From the NCBI RefSeq assembly GCF_000803065.1, contig NZ_JSXI01000053.1, forward strand, positions 1-64,000: a stretch of DNA of 64,000 nucleotides. The letters are read 5' to 3'. A model generated the notes under the pieces. It ran no database searches, was not told the origin of the DNA, and saw only the letters and a program-made list of their open reading frames with translations. Source of the stretch: Sphingomonas sp. ERG5 (lineage in GTDB: Bacteria > Pseudomonadota > Alphaproteobacteria > Sphingomonadales > Sphingomonadaceae). The position numbers were made by a program, and so were the translations under genes. Positions 16,806 to 25,619 of this stretch are shown piece after piece. Within the stretch, counting starts at the first letter, position 1. Each line of letters begins with the position of its first letter.

Positions 16806-17828
16806 ATGCCGACCACGCTGATCGATGATTTCGGTAGCTTGGCTCCTTGGCAGGCACTGACTCCGGCGAACACCCCGTCGCTGGACATCGCTATTGCACT
16901 CGACGCTCCCGGCCCGGCGTTGCCGGCTGGCGGGAAGAGTTTGCGCGCAGACATCGCCGCGACCGCGACGGGACATCGCATCGAACGCGTCATTCCTGCC
17001 ACTAATCTCAACACCTTCTCCGAACTGCGTTTCTGGATACGCGGCAGTCAGCCGACGTCCGAGGCATCGGCGGCGCCGTTTCGCCTTGAGTTCAGGCTTG
17101 GTTCGGCGGCGTTGCCGATCAACGCACCTGGCAATGACTGGCATCGCCGACTGCCCATCGCACCAGCCGCGCGCTGGTCGCTGGTGCGGCTGGCGCTTGA
17201 CGACCTGCCGCCGGCCGTACGCGGTGCGGCGACACGGATCGCGCTGTTCGTGTTGCCCGGCGATGGCGCGGTGTCGATCTGGCTCGACGATCTCCGTGCC
17301 GCCGCGCCACAGATGGTGGCTGACGCCGATGCAGCTCTGGTCGGCGCAATCGACGGAGGTCTGTTGATCGGCGGCACGCCGGTTCCCGCCGTGATCGATG
17401 TCCCCGGCATGGTCCTTCCAGCAACGCCCTACACCCGCATCGTCAATTATAGCGCGACCCCCGCCGACATGCTTGGTGGACAGCCGCAACGACACGGCGA
17501 CTATACCGTCACCGGCCACCGCATCTACCCCGAGGCCGAAGCCTGGCATCTGCATTATCGCATCGAATTCGCGAGCGACGACGCCGACGCGCAATCGGCG
17601 ATGCTCGACTTCACACTGGCACGGCTCGGGATACGCGCGACGCTCGATATCGGCGGCCTCGCGCACCGGATCGAACGCATCCGCGAGACCGAGCGCCGCG
17701 ACAAGCAAGCGGTCGGCCCATTGCTCCGTTACCGGCTCACGACATCGCTCGAACGCGGCAATGCAATCCAGGTGCGCCCGGTCGGTGAAATGCGGCTGAG
17801 CACCGAACTCAACGAGGAGGCGGCATGA
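16806..17828 (+). CDS. Injection-system locus protein of unknown function (candidate tail terminator at C-terminus)
   Basis: 340 aa, first gene of the operon. The N-terminal part (about 1-170) is beta-rich with a jelly-roll-like pattern (LRFWIRGSQPTSEASAAPFR, SIWLDDLRAAA), reminiscent of CBM/CIA30-like folds. The C-terminal part contains EAWHLHYRIEFASDDADAQS, which loosely resembles the LHYLL pattern of DUF4255/Pvc16-type tail caps, genes that often precede the sheath gene. That resemblance is by eye only. The start at 16806 is preferred over ATG 16794 because GGATGGAG precedes it. The stop overlaps the next start (ATGA). No certain function. Confidence 0.7.
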   Translation: MPTTLIDDFGSLAPWQALTPANTPSLDIAIALDAPGPALPAGGKSLRADIAATATGHRIERVIPATNLNTFSELRFWIRGSQPTSEASAAPFRLEFRLGSAALPINAPGNDWHRRLPIAPAARWSLVRLALDDLPPAVRGAATRIALFVLPGDGAVSIWLDDLRAAAPQMVADADAALVGAIDGGLLIGGTPVPAVIDVPGMVLPATPYTRIVNYSATPADMLGGQPQRHGDYTVTGHRIYPEAEAWHLHYRIEFASDDADAQSAMLDFTLARLGIRATLDIGGLAHRIERIRETERRDKQAVGPLLRYRLTTSLERGNAIQVRPVGEMRLSTELNEEAA

Positions 17829-18142
17829 CCGACCAGCGCTGGATGCTGCGCAACATCGCGCGGCGACCGATCGAGCTTCATGGTGGTGCGGCAGTGACCA
17901 TTGTCCCTGCCGACAGCACGATCGAGGTTGCGGTAATCGATGAACGTCATGCGGCGCTGATCGATCGCGGGCTGATGACCGTACATCCGGCGCCCGCAAC
18001 ATCGATCGCCACGCCCGCCCCCGCGCCGCGAAAGGGCAAGGGACCGGTCAACAAGACGCCAGTCAAAAAGCCGCCGGTTAAACAGCAACCGGCCGGCAAG
18101 ACACCGACCAAGACGAGCCGCCGCAAGGGAGAAGGCGCATGA
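17825..18142 (+). CDS. Small injection-system protein with Lys/Pro-rich basic tail
   Basis: 105 aa. The first 60 residues form a compact domain beginning TDQRWMLRNIARRPIELHGG; the rest is a disordered tail of Pro, Lys and Thr repeats (KTPVKKPPVKQQPAGKTPTK). It overlaps both neighbours by four bases, so it is translationally coupled to the sheath gene. I do not recognise the family. The first half has the look of small proteins that sit beside sheath genes in other such loci; the basic tail could contact nucleic acid, acidic protein or membrane. Confidence 0.75.
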   Translation: MTDQRWMLRNIARRPIELHGGAAVTIVPADSTIEVAVIDERHAALIDRGLMTVHPAPATSIATPAPAPRKGKGPVNKTPVKKPPVKQQPAGKTPTKTSRRKGEGA

Positions 18143-20250
18143 CCTATAATATCGGCCTGAACGTCGTCGAGGTTGACGGCACCGGCGCACCGGCAATTCC
18201 CGGTGCCGCGACATCGGTTGCGGCGTTCAACATCCTGACCAAACGCGGTCCCGCACAAAAAGCGGTGCGGATCGGGTCGTTCGCGGAATTCGAGCAGCAG
18301 TTCGGCAGCCATTTCGCTCAGGGGCTCGGCTCCTATCTGGTGAAGGGGTTCTTCGACAACGACGGCGCCACCGCCTACGTCAACCGAGTCGTCGCGACCG
18401 GCGGCGGGGCATCGACACCAGCGCGACGCACGCTGCTCGACACAGGCCCCGTCAACACGCTGACGCTGGAGGCCGGCGCGCGCGGCGTTGCCGATCCGGG
18501 ATCCTGGGGGCTGGGCATTTACGTCAAGACTACCCGGCGGTCGCTGGTTTCCGGCCTTCGCCTTAATGAGACAGCGGCGGCGACTGTCGTCACCGCGGGT
18601 GCGCTTCCGGCCGCAACCGACATGGTCGCCGCGGCCTTTCCCAGCCTGATCGTTACTGTCGACAACGCACCGGGGGCGACCACCGTCACCTTCAACGCGG
18701 CCCAATTCGCCAATCCGGCAGCGGCGACGCGAGCGGAAATCCTCGCGGCGATCAACGCGGGAACCAACGACTTCGACGCCTCGTTCGACGGAGGCAATCA
18801 GCTGCGGCTGACCTCGACCGGCAATATCGCGATGACCAATGGCGGCTTCACGCGGCTCGCGGTCGCCGCCAACGCGACACTGGGGTTCGCGGCCCCCGTC
18901 AATGCCGACGCGACGATTGCGGCGCTCGGCACGAACGGTGCGACGCTGCAGTCGGTGTCTGGCCTCAACGTCGGCGATGCGATCCAGTTCGACGATGGCA
19001 CGGCGCCTCCGCCCGAGCGCGCCAAGGTGATGACGATTAATCCGGTGACCCGCGCGATCACCTGGGCGCCGGCGGTAACCCCGGCCAATTACACCGTGAC
19101 CGCGCTCCGCATCGCAACGCTTGAGTTCGATCTGGAGGTCTATTTGGGCGGGACCGATCCCGGTCAGAATCTGAAGGAAACCTGGCCCGGCTTGTCGATG
19201 GAAGGCGATGTCGACAATTACGCCATCACCAGGCTCAACCACCCGACCAAGGGCTCCGGCTTTGTCCGCGCCATCGACGAGCACAGCGCAACGCCGATCG
19301 GCAATGACCGTCCGGCGAATATGCCCGCCGCTCTGGCGCTCAACACCGGCGGTGTCGATGGCGTCGCGACCTCGAACGACTTCATCGGCGATCAGTCCAC
19401 CCGCACCGGCTTTTATGCGTTCGATCCGTTGGACGTCCAATTGCTGACCTGCGAGCGCACCGATCCGGCCATCGCCGAAGCCGGCATCAGCTATTGCGAG
19501 GCGCGCGACGACTGCATGTATGTCGGCGCGGTGCCCGACGGGTCGATCGAGGGCGGCACCGCCCTGGCTTATGGTCAGGCGTTGCAGGGCACAAAGCGCT
19601 ACGGCGCGCTCTATGGTCCCTGGATCACCGTCGCCGACACGCTTCCGGGCGCCCCGCCAACCAAGAGCATTCCGCCCGTCGGTCACGTCATGGGCGTCTA
19701 TGCGCGGATCGAACGGACGCGCGGCATCTGGAAAGCGCCAGCCGGCGACGAGGCACGGCTGCGTAATGCGCTCGACGTCTCCTATCGCCTGTCCGACAAT
19801 GAGCATTCCCAGTTGGTCCGCGAAGGATCGATCAACGGCATCCGCGCGCTGCCACGGGCCGGTATCGTCGTCGATGCCTCGCGCACGCTCAGCAGCGATC
19901 CGCGTTGGTATTATGTCAACGTCCGTCTGCTGTTCAATTACGTCAAATCGAGCCTGCGCGCCGGGCTGCGCTGGGTGCGGCAGGAGCCGAACCGCGACAC
20001 GCTGTGGAATCTCGTCACCTATGGCAGCATCCGGCCCTTCCTGATGCGCCTGTGGCGCCAGGGGGCGTTCGGCACCGGCACGCCCGCGCATGTCTTCACG
20101 GTCATTTGCGACGCGACCAACAACCCGCCGAGCCAGGTGCAACTCGGCTTCCTCAACGTCGAAATCTATTTCTACCCGTCAGTCCCGGCCGAAACGATCG
20201 TCGTCAAGGTCGGCCAACAGCCGAGCGGTGAGACGTCCTCCGACGCCTGA
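18139..20250 (+). CDS. Contractile tail sheath protein
   Basis: 703 aa. Forms the contractile outer sheath. N-terminus: GLNVVEVDGTGAPAIPGAAT and SYLVKGFFDNDGATAYVNRV, both typical of sheath proteins. C-terminus: RTRGIWKAPAGDEA, PRAGIVVDASRTLSSDPRWY, YVNVRLLFNYVKSSLRAGLR, which form the inner handshake domain. Between them, at about residues 155-260, sits an inserted beta-rich module similar to flagellar hook-IN motifs, which also appears in the gpI-like protein; this makes the protein longer than 350-450 aa sheath subunits of other extracellular systems. Only one sheath gene is present, unlike Afp or PVC with three. Confidence 0.95.
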   Translation: MTYNIGLNVVEVDGTGAPAIPGAATSVAAFNILTKRGPAQKAVRIGSFAEFEQQFGSHFAQGLGSYLVKGFFDNDGATAYVNRVVATGGGASTPARRTLLDTGPVNTLTLEAGARGVADPGSWGLGIYVKTTRRSLVSGLRLNETAAATVVTAGALPAATDMVAAAFPSLIVTVDNAPGATTVTFNAAQFANPAAATRAEILAAINAGTNDFDASFDGGNQLRLTSTGNIAMTNGGFTRLAVAANATLGFAAPVNADATIAALGTNGATLQSVSGLNVGDAIQFDDGTAPPPERAKVMTINPVTRAITWAPAVTPANYTVTALRIATLEFDLEVYLGGTDPGQNLKETWPGLSMEGDVDNYAITRLNHPTKGSGFVRAIDEHSATPIGNDRPANMPAALALNTGGVDGVATSNDFIGDQSTRTGFYAFDPLDVQLLTCERTDPAIAEAGISYCEARDDCMYVGAVPDGSIEGGTALAYGQALQGTKRYGALYGPWITVADTLPGAPPTKSIPPVGHVMGVYARIERTRGIWKAPAGDEARLRNALDVSYRLSDNEHSQLVREGSINGIRALPRAGIVVDASRTLSSDPRWYYVNVRLLFNYVKSSLRAGLRWVRQEPNRDTLWNLVTYGSIRPFLMRLWRQGAFGTGTPAHVFTVICDATNNPPSQVQLGFLNVEIYFYPSVPAETIVVKVGQQPSGETSSDA

Positions 20251-20291
20251 CCCCTCGATCACTGATCCAATCGCAGCAAAGGAGTAGCGCC

Positions 20292-20768
20292 ATGCCGCAG
20301 GTCGGCGAAATCTGGGAAGGCTATAAGGCGACCGAGTTCGTCATCATGATCGACGGGACGGAAAGTCCTGGTGTGACCAAGGTGACGGGACTCAATGAAG
20401 GGATGTACGACACCGTCGAACAGCCCGACGGTGGCGGCTTCCGCATCCACAAGATCTCCTCGACCAAGGTCAAGTTCGACACCTTGGTGATCGAACGCCG
20501 CGTCGATGGCAGCCCGGAAGACCAGCGCTGGCAGGATTGGTGGCGCGACACTTATTACCTGAGCGAAAACCGCAGCCAGGGGTCGCGCGTTCGCAAAAGC
20601 GGGCAGATCATCAAGCGCGACAATGGCGTGCCCGTACTCGCCTTCATGTTCTTCGACGGGTGGATCAAGTCGTCGAAGTTCAGCGACCTCGAGGCAGGGT
20701 CCGACGGCTTTCTCACCCAGACGATCGAGATCGAGCACGAGGGGCTCGAACGCATTCCTGCCGCCTGA
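20292..20768 (+). CDS. Tail tube protein (T4 gp19-like)
   Basis: 158 aa. Builds the inner tube propelled by sheath contraction. Signatures of the gp19/Hcp-fold family of injection systems: ATEFVIMIDGTESPGVTKVT at the N-terminus and TLVIERRVDGSPEDQRWQDW in the middle; length is usual. ATG at 20292 follows AAAGGAG. It is the only gp19-type tube gene; the distal tube protein is encoded at 27540. Confidence 0.93.
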   Translation: MPQVGEIWEGYKATEFVIMIDGTESPGVTKVTGLNEGMYDTVEQPDGGGFRIHKISSTKVKFDTLVIERRVDGSPEDQRWQDWWRDTYYLSENRSQGSRVRKSGQIIKRDNGVPVLAFMFFDGWIKSSKFSDLEAGSDGFLTQTIEIEHEGLERIPAA

Positions 20769-20794
20769 GCGGCTCCCTCTTCCGGAGAGCAACG

Positions 20795-21565
20795 ATGACG
20801 ATGACCATGTCGCGCGAGATGGAGTTCAACTTGCCGATCGGCTATATGAACGGCGACGGCGCACTGCGCCGTGCCGGCATGCTGCGCAAGATGACCGGCC
20901 GCGAGGAGGCGATCCTTGCCGATCGCGCCAACCAGCATAATGGCGGCAAGCTGGTGACCGAATTGCTCCACAGCTGCGTGACGCAATTCGAGGGCGAGCA
21001 GAAGCTGAGCAAACAGGACATCGCCAACTGGTATTCGGCCGATCGCAATTATGTGCTGATCCGCCTGCGCAGCTTCACCTTCGGCCCCGAACTGCCCGCC
21101 ACCTACACCTGTTCGCAGTGCGGCGAAAAGCAGGATGTGGTCGAGAATCTCGACGACCTGCCGGTGCGCGTCCTCGGTGACGACGAGACGCTCGAGGACA
21201 TCACGGTCGAGCTTGTCGATGGCTATTGGGACAAGGACATCTGCCACACGACCGTAACGCTGACCCTGCCGCGCGGCACTGACGAGGCGGCGGTCGCCCC
21301 GGTCCTTCGCAAGAACGCCTCAATGGGCAAGAACGCCTTGCTTGCGCGTTGCCTGAAAAAGGTCGGCGACATGCCGCAGCATCGCGTCGATGCGCTCGGG
21401 CCACGGCTGTTTTCGGAGCTGACGCTGACCGACCGGCGGCTGATCGACCGCGCGCTCAACAAGGCGGCGCCGGGCGTCGACCTGATGCGCGACCGTGAAT
21501 GCTATGCCTGTGGTGCGGACATCAAGGCCAACCTCGACATGACGCATTTCCTGGCCCCGGAATGA
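20795..21565 (+). CDS. T4-type baseplate hub assembly chaperone-like protein with zinc ribbon
   Basis: 256 aa. Matches the T4_baseplate family (gp26/gp51-like), which helps assemble the baseplate hub, by MEFNLPIGYMNGDGALRRAG, GREEAILADRANQHNGGKLV and VLIRLRSFTFGPELPATYTC. Two CxxC pairs, CSQC near residue 110 and CYAC near residue 238, probably bind zinc. The gene overlaps the DUF6760 gene by ATGA. In other extracellular injection loci the same pair follows the tube gene. Function is family-based. Confidence 0.82.
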   Translation: MTMTMSREMEFNLPIGYMNGDGALRRAGMLRKMTGREEAILADRANQHNGGKLVTELLHSCVTQFEGEQKLSKQDIANWYSADRNYVLIRLRSFTFGPELPATYTCSQCGEKQDVVENLDDLPVRVLGDDETLEDITVELVDGYWDKDICHTTVTLTLPRGTDEAAVAPVLRKNASMGKNALLARCLKKVGDMPQHRVDALGPRLFSELTLTDRRLIDRALNKAAPGVDLMRDRECYACGADIKANLDMTHFLAPE

Positions 21566-21732
21566 GCACCGACGCGCTCCGGCGGGAAGTCTTCTTTCTC
21601 GCCTACCACCTGCATTGGTCCTGGTCCGAGATCATGGACATGGACACCAAGGAACGCCGCACCTTCGTCAATCTGCTCAGCGAGCAAATCGAGCGCGAGA
21701 ACGCCCAGGTCAAAGCGGCGAGAAAGGGATAA
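21562..21732 (+). CDS. DUF6760 family small protein
   Basis: 56 aa, starting MSTDALRREVFFLAYHLHWS and containing SEIMDMDTKERRTFVNLLSE. The short pattern REVxxLAYHxHW...ExxRR is the DUF6760 signature, a protein found almost only in extracellular contractile injection loci immediately after the baseplate chaperone. In phage systems the equivalent position is that of tape-measure chaperones, so it may chaperone the three large proteins that follow; this is inference. Confidence 0.85.
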   Translation: MSTDALRREVFFLAYHLHWSWSEIMDMDTKERRTFVNLLSEQIERENAQVKAARKG

Positions 21733-21736
21733 ATCA

Positions 21737-23575
21737 ATGCCGCTGGTGCTGTTCCCCGAGCTGACCTTCCAGCTGTGGCGCACCGGAATGGCATTGGCGC
21801 CCTGGAGCCGGCTGGTCGGGATTGAGCAGACGCTGCTGCGGCGCGTCGAAAGCGCCTATCTGACCGCATGGTTCGGGCCGAACGTGCCCGAAAAACAACT
21901 GAACCTGCACATCGCCATCCGCAATATCGCCGCGTTGCGCGACCAATACCAGCTCGCGAAACGCAGCCGGCCCGACCCCATCTCCGGGATCAGCCTCCTT
22001 GGCCCCTTGTCCGGAATCGCCGGTGCACTCTTGGGCGCCGCGATGTCGCCGACCGGGCTGATCCTGATCGTCACTGAGCTGACCAAGGTCGGATCGTCGA
22101 TCGCGCCGATCTGGAACATCGTCACCGTCATTGGCGCGATCATTCTGTTCCTGCCGCTGACCGGCCTCATCGCCGGGGTGGTGGTCGGCATCGGACTTCC
22201 TTTTGGCCTGTTCGCGGCGCTGGGCCTGGGCATCGCGGGCGATGCAACGACGCGATCGGTGATCACGCTGCTCGGCGATCTCGGCCTGATGATCGACGCG
22301 ATGGGCCGCTTCTGGGACCAGTTGTCGGGACCGCGCGATCAGGTGAAGAACCCATTGCTGCGCCACATCCTCGAAACGCTCGACCGCTTCGCGGGGCTGT
22401 TCATTCAGGTGATCGGGTTCGTGGCCTTTCTATTCGACCGGCTGCTACCGCTGGTGCCGGGGCTGCTTGCCCAGTTTCGCGCGATGTCCGCGCTGGTCGA
22501 CACGGTGATGGCCGCACTCACCGAAGTGCTGAAAGGCGTGGTCGATACGTTGTTCGCGCCGTTCGATCAGAAGCCGGGCATCTCCGACATTCTGGACGGC
22601 ATCATCGACCGCCTGCTCAAACTGCCCGACAAAATCATCGAACGGGTCAGAGCCGCCATCAAGGAAGCAAAGGCGAAAATCAGCCCGGTGGTCGGCGGCG
22701 TCAGCAAGCAGGTCAAGGATTATGGCGAAGGCTTCGTCACGCGGCTCAAGGATGCATTCTCCAAGACAGTGCTGTCGCTGCTGATCGATCGGATCAAGGC
22801 GCTGGTCGACATGCTGCCGGCGTGGAAAAAAGCCTATCAGGAGATCCCCAAGCCGGCCGACGACGACGATGGTCCGCTGCGCGACAAGGCAACCGGAGTC
22901 GGGAAATGGCTTGGCGCAAAGGCGCTCAATCTGGGCGATGTGCGCAGCGCGGCGGCGGACTTGCTCGGCTCGATCGACAGGCTGACATTCCCTGACCTGC
23001 CCGACCTGAAGGTCCCGGACCTTCCGGCCATGCCCAAGATGCCCGACCTTGATGCGATCGAGAAGGCGCACCCCCGCCCCGAACTGCCCGACTTCGGCGC
23101 GCTGGCCTCCGATCTTTTCGACCAGGCCAGCGAGGTTTATTCGGGCATGAAGTTGCCGCCGGAATTCTCGGCGCGTCCGCCCAGCGCATTCGCCGGCGCA
23201 CGCAAGGCGCTCGAAAGCTCGGCGGCAATGCCGGTGCTCACGCTCGACAATTCGACGCTGCGCGATGCGATCTACCTCGCCGTTGGTCGGGTGTTGCCGC
23301 CGGCGCTGCGGGGTTATGCGCCGCAGGCTCGGGCGCTGTTCGATACGCTCGACGAGAAATTGTATGGCGCGGGCGCGCAAACGCCCGAACAGAAGGACGC
23401 ACTCGCCGACCAATTGCTGCCGGTGCAGGATCTTGGTGACACTGGCCTGTTGTTCCCCAAGGTCGGCAAGCTGAGCTTCGTCGGCACGGATGCCGAAACA
23501 CCCGACCTGCGCGCATTCCGCGACATCGTCGTCGCGGCGTTCGAAAAGCAGCCCTATCTCGCGCGAGCGGCCTGA
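21737..23575 (+). CDS. Large helical/hydrophobic injection-system protein 1 (tape-measure or cargo candidate)
   Basis: 612 aa, no recognised family. Residues about 83-168 and 218-245 are strongly hydrophobic with Gly zippers (GVVVGIGLPFGLFAALGLGI), enough for several membrane passes. Residues 250-400 are amphipathic helices. Residues about 419-453 are a Pro-Asp-Leu repeat (FPDLPDLKVPDLPAMPKMPD) like the Leu-Pro protein at 30576. The C-terminus is a short strand-helix module (KVGKLSFVG...RAFRDIVVAAFEKQ) comparable to the end of the next protein. As a helix at 0.15 nm per residue it would span about 92 nm, right for a tape measure. GTG-free ATG start at 21737 with AAAGGGA upstream. Confidence 0.75.
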   Translation: MPLVLFPELTFQLWRTGMALAPWSRLVGIEQTLLRRVESAYLTAWFGPNVPEKQLNLHIAIRNIAALRDQYQLAKRSRPDPISGISLLGPLSGIAGALLGAAMSPTGLILIVTELTKVGSSIAPIWNIVTVIGAIILFLPLTGLIAGVVVGIGLPFGLFAALGLGIAGDATTRSVITLLGDLGLMIDAMGRFWDQLSGPRDQVKNPLLRHILETLDRFAGLFIQVIGFVAFLFDRLLPLVPGLLAQFRAMSALVDTVMAALTEVLKGVVDTLFAPFDQKPGISDILDGIIDRLLKLPDKIIERVRAAIKEAKAKISPVVGGVSKQVKDYGEGFVTRLKDAFSKTVLSLLIDRIKALVDMLPAWKKAYQEIPKPADDDDGPLRDKATGVGKWLGAKALNLGDVRSAAADLLGSIDRLTFPDLPDLKVPDLPAMPKMPDLDAIEKAHPRPELPDFGALASDLFDQASEVYSGMKLPPEFSARPPSAFAGARKALESSAAMPVLTLDNSTLRDAIYLAVGRVLPPALRGYAPQARALFDTLDEKLYGAGAQTPEQKDALADQLLPVQDLGDTGLLFPKVGKLSFVGTDAETPDLRAFRDIVVAAFEKQPYLARAA

Positions 23576-23584
23576 GGGGGGGCG

Positions 23585-25609
23585 GTGCCGATCATCATCC
23601 TCTGGGCCGAAGCCATGGCGCCTCATGCGAGCGATGTCTTGCGCTGGCTGCAGAACATGGACCGTTCGACATTCCTGCTCGATCGCTGGCTCGAAAAGCG
23701 CGTGCCCGCCGCCCAGCGCATGGAAGAGGCGACGGCAGCCTTCCCCATCTTCAACTATTACAACACGGCGCTGACCGCGCGGGTCGCCGATATGCAGTTC
23801 GGCTCACTCCTGACGGTCCCGGTCGATAGCATCGGCACGCATGTCGAGCGCGCGCTCGACGAATGGAATCTGCCGCGAGACATCTCGCAGCAGGCACGTT
23901 CGGCGGGACTCCCCGGTGAAGTTTTCCGCGTTGTCGAGGGAATGGTGGACGGCGTGCTCGGCTCGCTCGATCGCTTCATGACACCCAATGCCCAGATGTT
24001 CGAGCCAAAGGGGCACACCGCATCGGACATTATCGGCATGGCGGCGCTGGTATGGCGCACCATCGGCGCCAATCGGACCGGCATCTACAGCGCAGCGGCG
24101 CGGCTGGCCCAGGGTCTTGGAGCACCCGCCAACGACAATGGCGGCACCATGCGCTCAGCCGGTGACGGCAAGCCAGCCGGCGAACCGGGGCTGCCGCTCG
24201 CTTTCCAGATCGACGAACTGTCGCGTTATGTCGTCGCCGGGCTGCTGGTCATTCCGGCCGTGTCGCGCCTGCTCGGCATCATCGGCAAGGACGCCCTGAC
24301 GCTGGCCAAATACAAGGCCCTGGCGAAATTCGAAGAGTGGGAGACGAAGGCCTGGGCCTATCGCAAGGCGTTGCTGGGCAGCTTCCTGAACGGCATGTCG
24401 GCGATCACCGAAACCTCGCTGCAACTTCTGCTTCAGATCGGCGGAGGGATCACCGGCATCATCGACGCCTTCGTCGCGATCGGCGTCGAATATTTGCGCG
24501 GGCTGACCGCGGGCGTCGTCAGCTTGGCCGACCAGATACGCTCCTTCTGGAGCGGCGTTATCGCACTGATCAATCAGGTGGCCGGCTTCGTCGCATCGAT
24601 TGCGGCGGTCGATATCGGTGAAGTCATCCACAACGCGCTGGTGACGATCCAGGAAGTCATCGCCTGGTTTGCCGACGAATTCTACGACAAGGATCATCGC
24701 CCGGCCGCCTATACCGCGCCCGCGCAATTCGCGGTGACGATCGGCGAGCTCGTCCTCAACGAAGGCCCCGGCGCCGAGGCCAACAATCAGATCAATATTG
24801 CCGCCGCCCGGCTCGGCTTCGCCGTTCACCACGCGATGGGGACCTGGGCGATCTTGTACAAGGGCGCGCTGTTCAAAGCCAAGGACATCCATATCGACAA
24901 TGTCGTGACCGGGCTCGAGATGCTGGCCAAGGCGCTGGCGCTGCCGCGCGACCCGGGGCGTGCGCAACCCGTGCTCAAGGTCGACCTCAGCACTGCCCCG
25001 GATTTGGTCGCCGCGGTCGTGCGGCCGCTGCGGATCGGCTTGATCGACGCGGTCGGCAAGGTCGGTACGGCGGCCGATGGCGCGGTCGGCGATGTCTTCG
25101 GATCGGCGCAAAAGCGCCTGAACGAGACTGCCGACGCGTTCCACAAAGAGGCACAGGACTCGGCCGCGTTCGGGCCGAAAGGACTGGTGATGCGCATGGT
25201 CGGCGACACCGACGCGCTGCTCAAGAGCCTGTTCGGCACCCAGTCGCCCGAAGCCCGCAAGACCGGACTCGAAGCCGTCGCGCTCGCCTTCTCGGCATGG
25301 ATGCAGGGCGGTTTCGACACGATCGCAAACATGGCGAGCGGGTACATCCGCTTCATGCTCGACGAGTGGACCGAGCAGATCGCAAAGAACGAAGATCTGC
25401 CGCTGCAGGTCATGCCGACGTCGCCCAAGAAACTGCTCCAGCGCGCCGAACTGGGCCGGGTCCATCTGCCACGCCTGCGGATCGTCGCTTCGGGCAACCC
25501 GATCGACCGCGAGCTTGCGGAGCGAGTCGCCGCCGCGTTCCGCGACGAAGTGGAGGCCGCCTATCGAACCGGTGCCGAGCGGCTGAGCCGCCTGGCGGCG
25601 GCAGCATAG
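23585..25609 (+). CDS. Large helical/hydrophobic injection-system protein 2
   Basis: 674 aa, unrecognised. The N-terminal 200 residues are soluble and helical (AEAMAPHASDVLRWLQNMDR). Hydrophobic Gly-rich stretches occupy about 215-234, 276-312 and 321-345 (LLLQIGGGITGIIDAFVAIG). The last 60 residues hold a strand-helix module (VHLPRLRIVASGNPIDRELA) resembling that of protein 1. GTG start at 23585 preceded by GGGGGG. It forms one tight operon with genes before and after (9- and 10-base gaps). Could be a tape measure, an inner-membrane anchor or a translocated pore-forming cargo; the sequence does not decide. Confidence 0.75.
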   Translation: MPIIILWAEAMAPHASDVLRWLQNMDRSTFLLDRWLEKRVPAAQRMEEATAAFPIFNYYNTALTARVADMQFGSLLTVPVDSIGTHVERALDEWNLPRDISQQARSAGLPGEVFRVVEGMVDGVLGSLDRFMTPNAQMFEPKGHTASDIIGMAALVWRTIGANRTGIYSAAARLAQGLGAPANDNGGTMRSAGDGKPAGEPGLPLAFQIDELSRYVVAGLLVIPAVSRLLGIIGKDALTLAKYKALAKFEEWETKAWAYRKALLGSFLNGMSAITETSLQLLLQIGGGITGIIDAFVAIGVEYLRGLTAGVVSLADQIRSFWSGVIALINQVAGFVASIAAVDIGEVIHNALVTIQEVIAWFADEFYDKDHRPAAYTAPAQFAVTIGELVLNEGPGAEANNQINIAAARLGFAVHHAMGTWAILYKGALFKAKDIHIDNVVTGLEMLAKALALPRDPGRAQPVLKVDLSTAPDLVAAVVRPLRIGLIDAVGKVGTAADGAVGDVFGSAQKRLNETADAFHKEAQDSAAFGPKGLVMRMVGDTDALLKSLFGTQSPEARKTGLEAVALAFSAWMQGGFDTIANMASGYIRFMLDEWTEQIAKNEDLPLQVMPTSPKKLLQRAELGRVHLPRLRIVASGNPIDRELAERVAAAFRDEVEAAYRTGAERLSRLAAAA

Positions 25610-25619
25610 GGGGCGCGGC

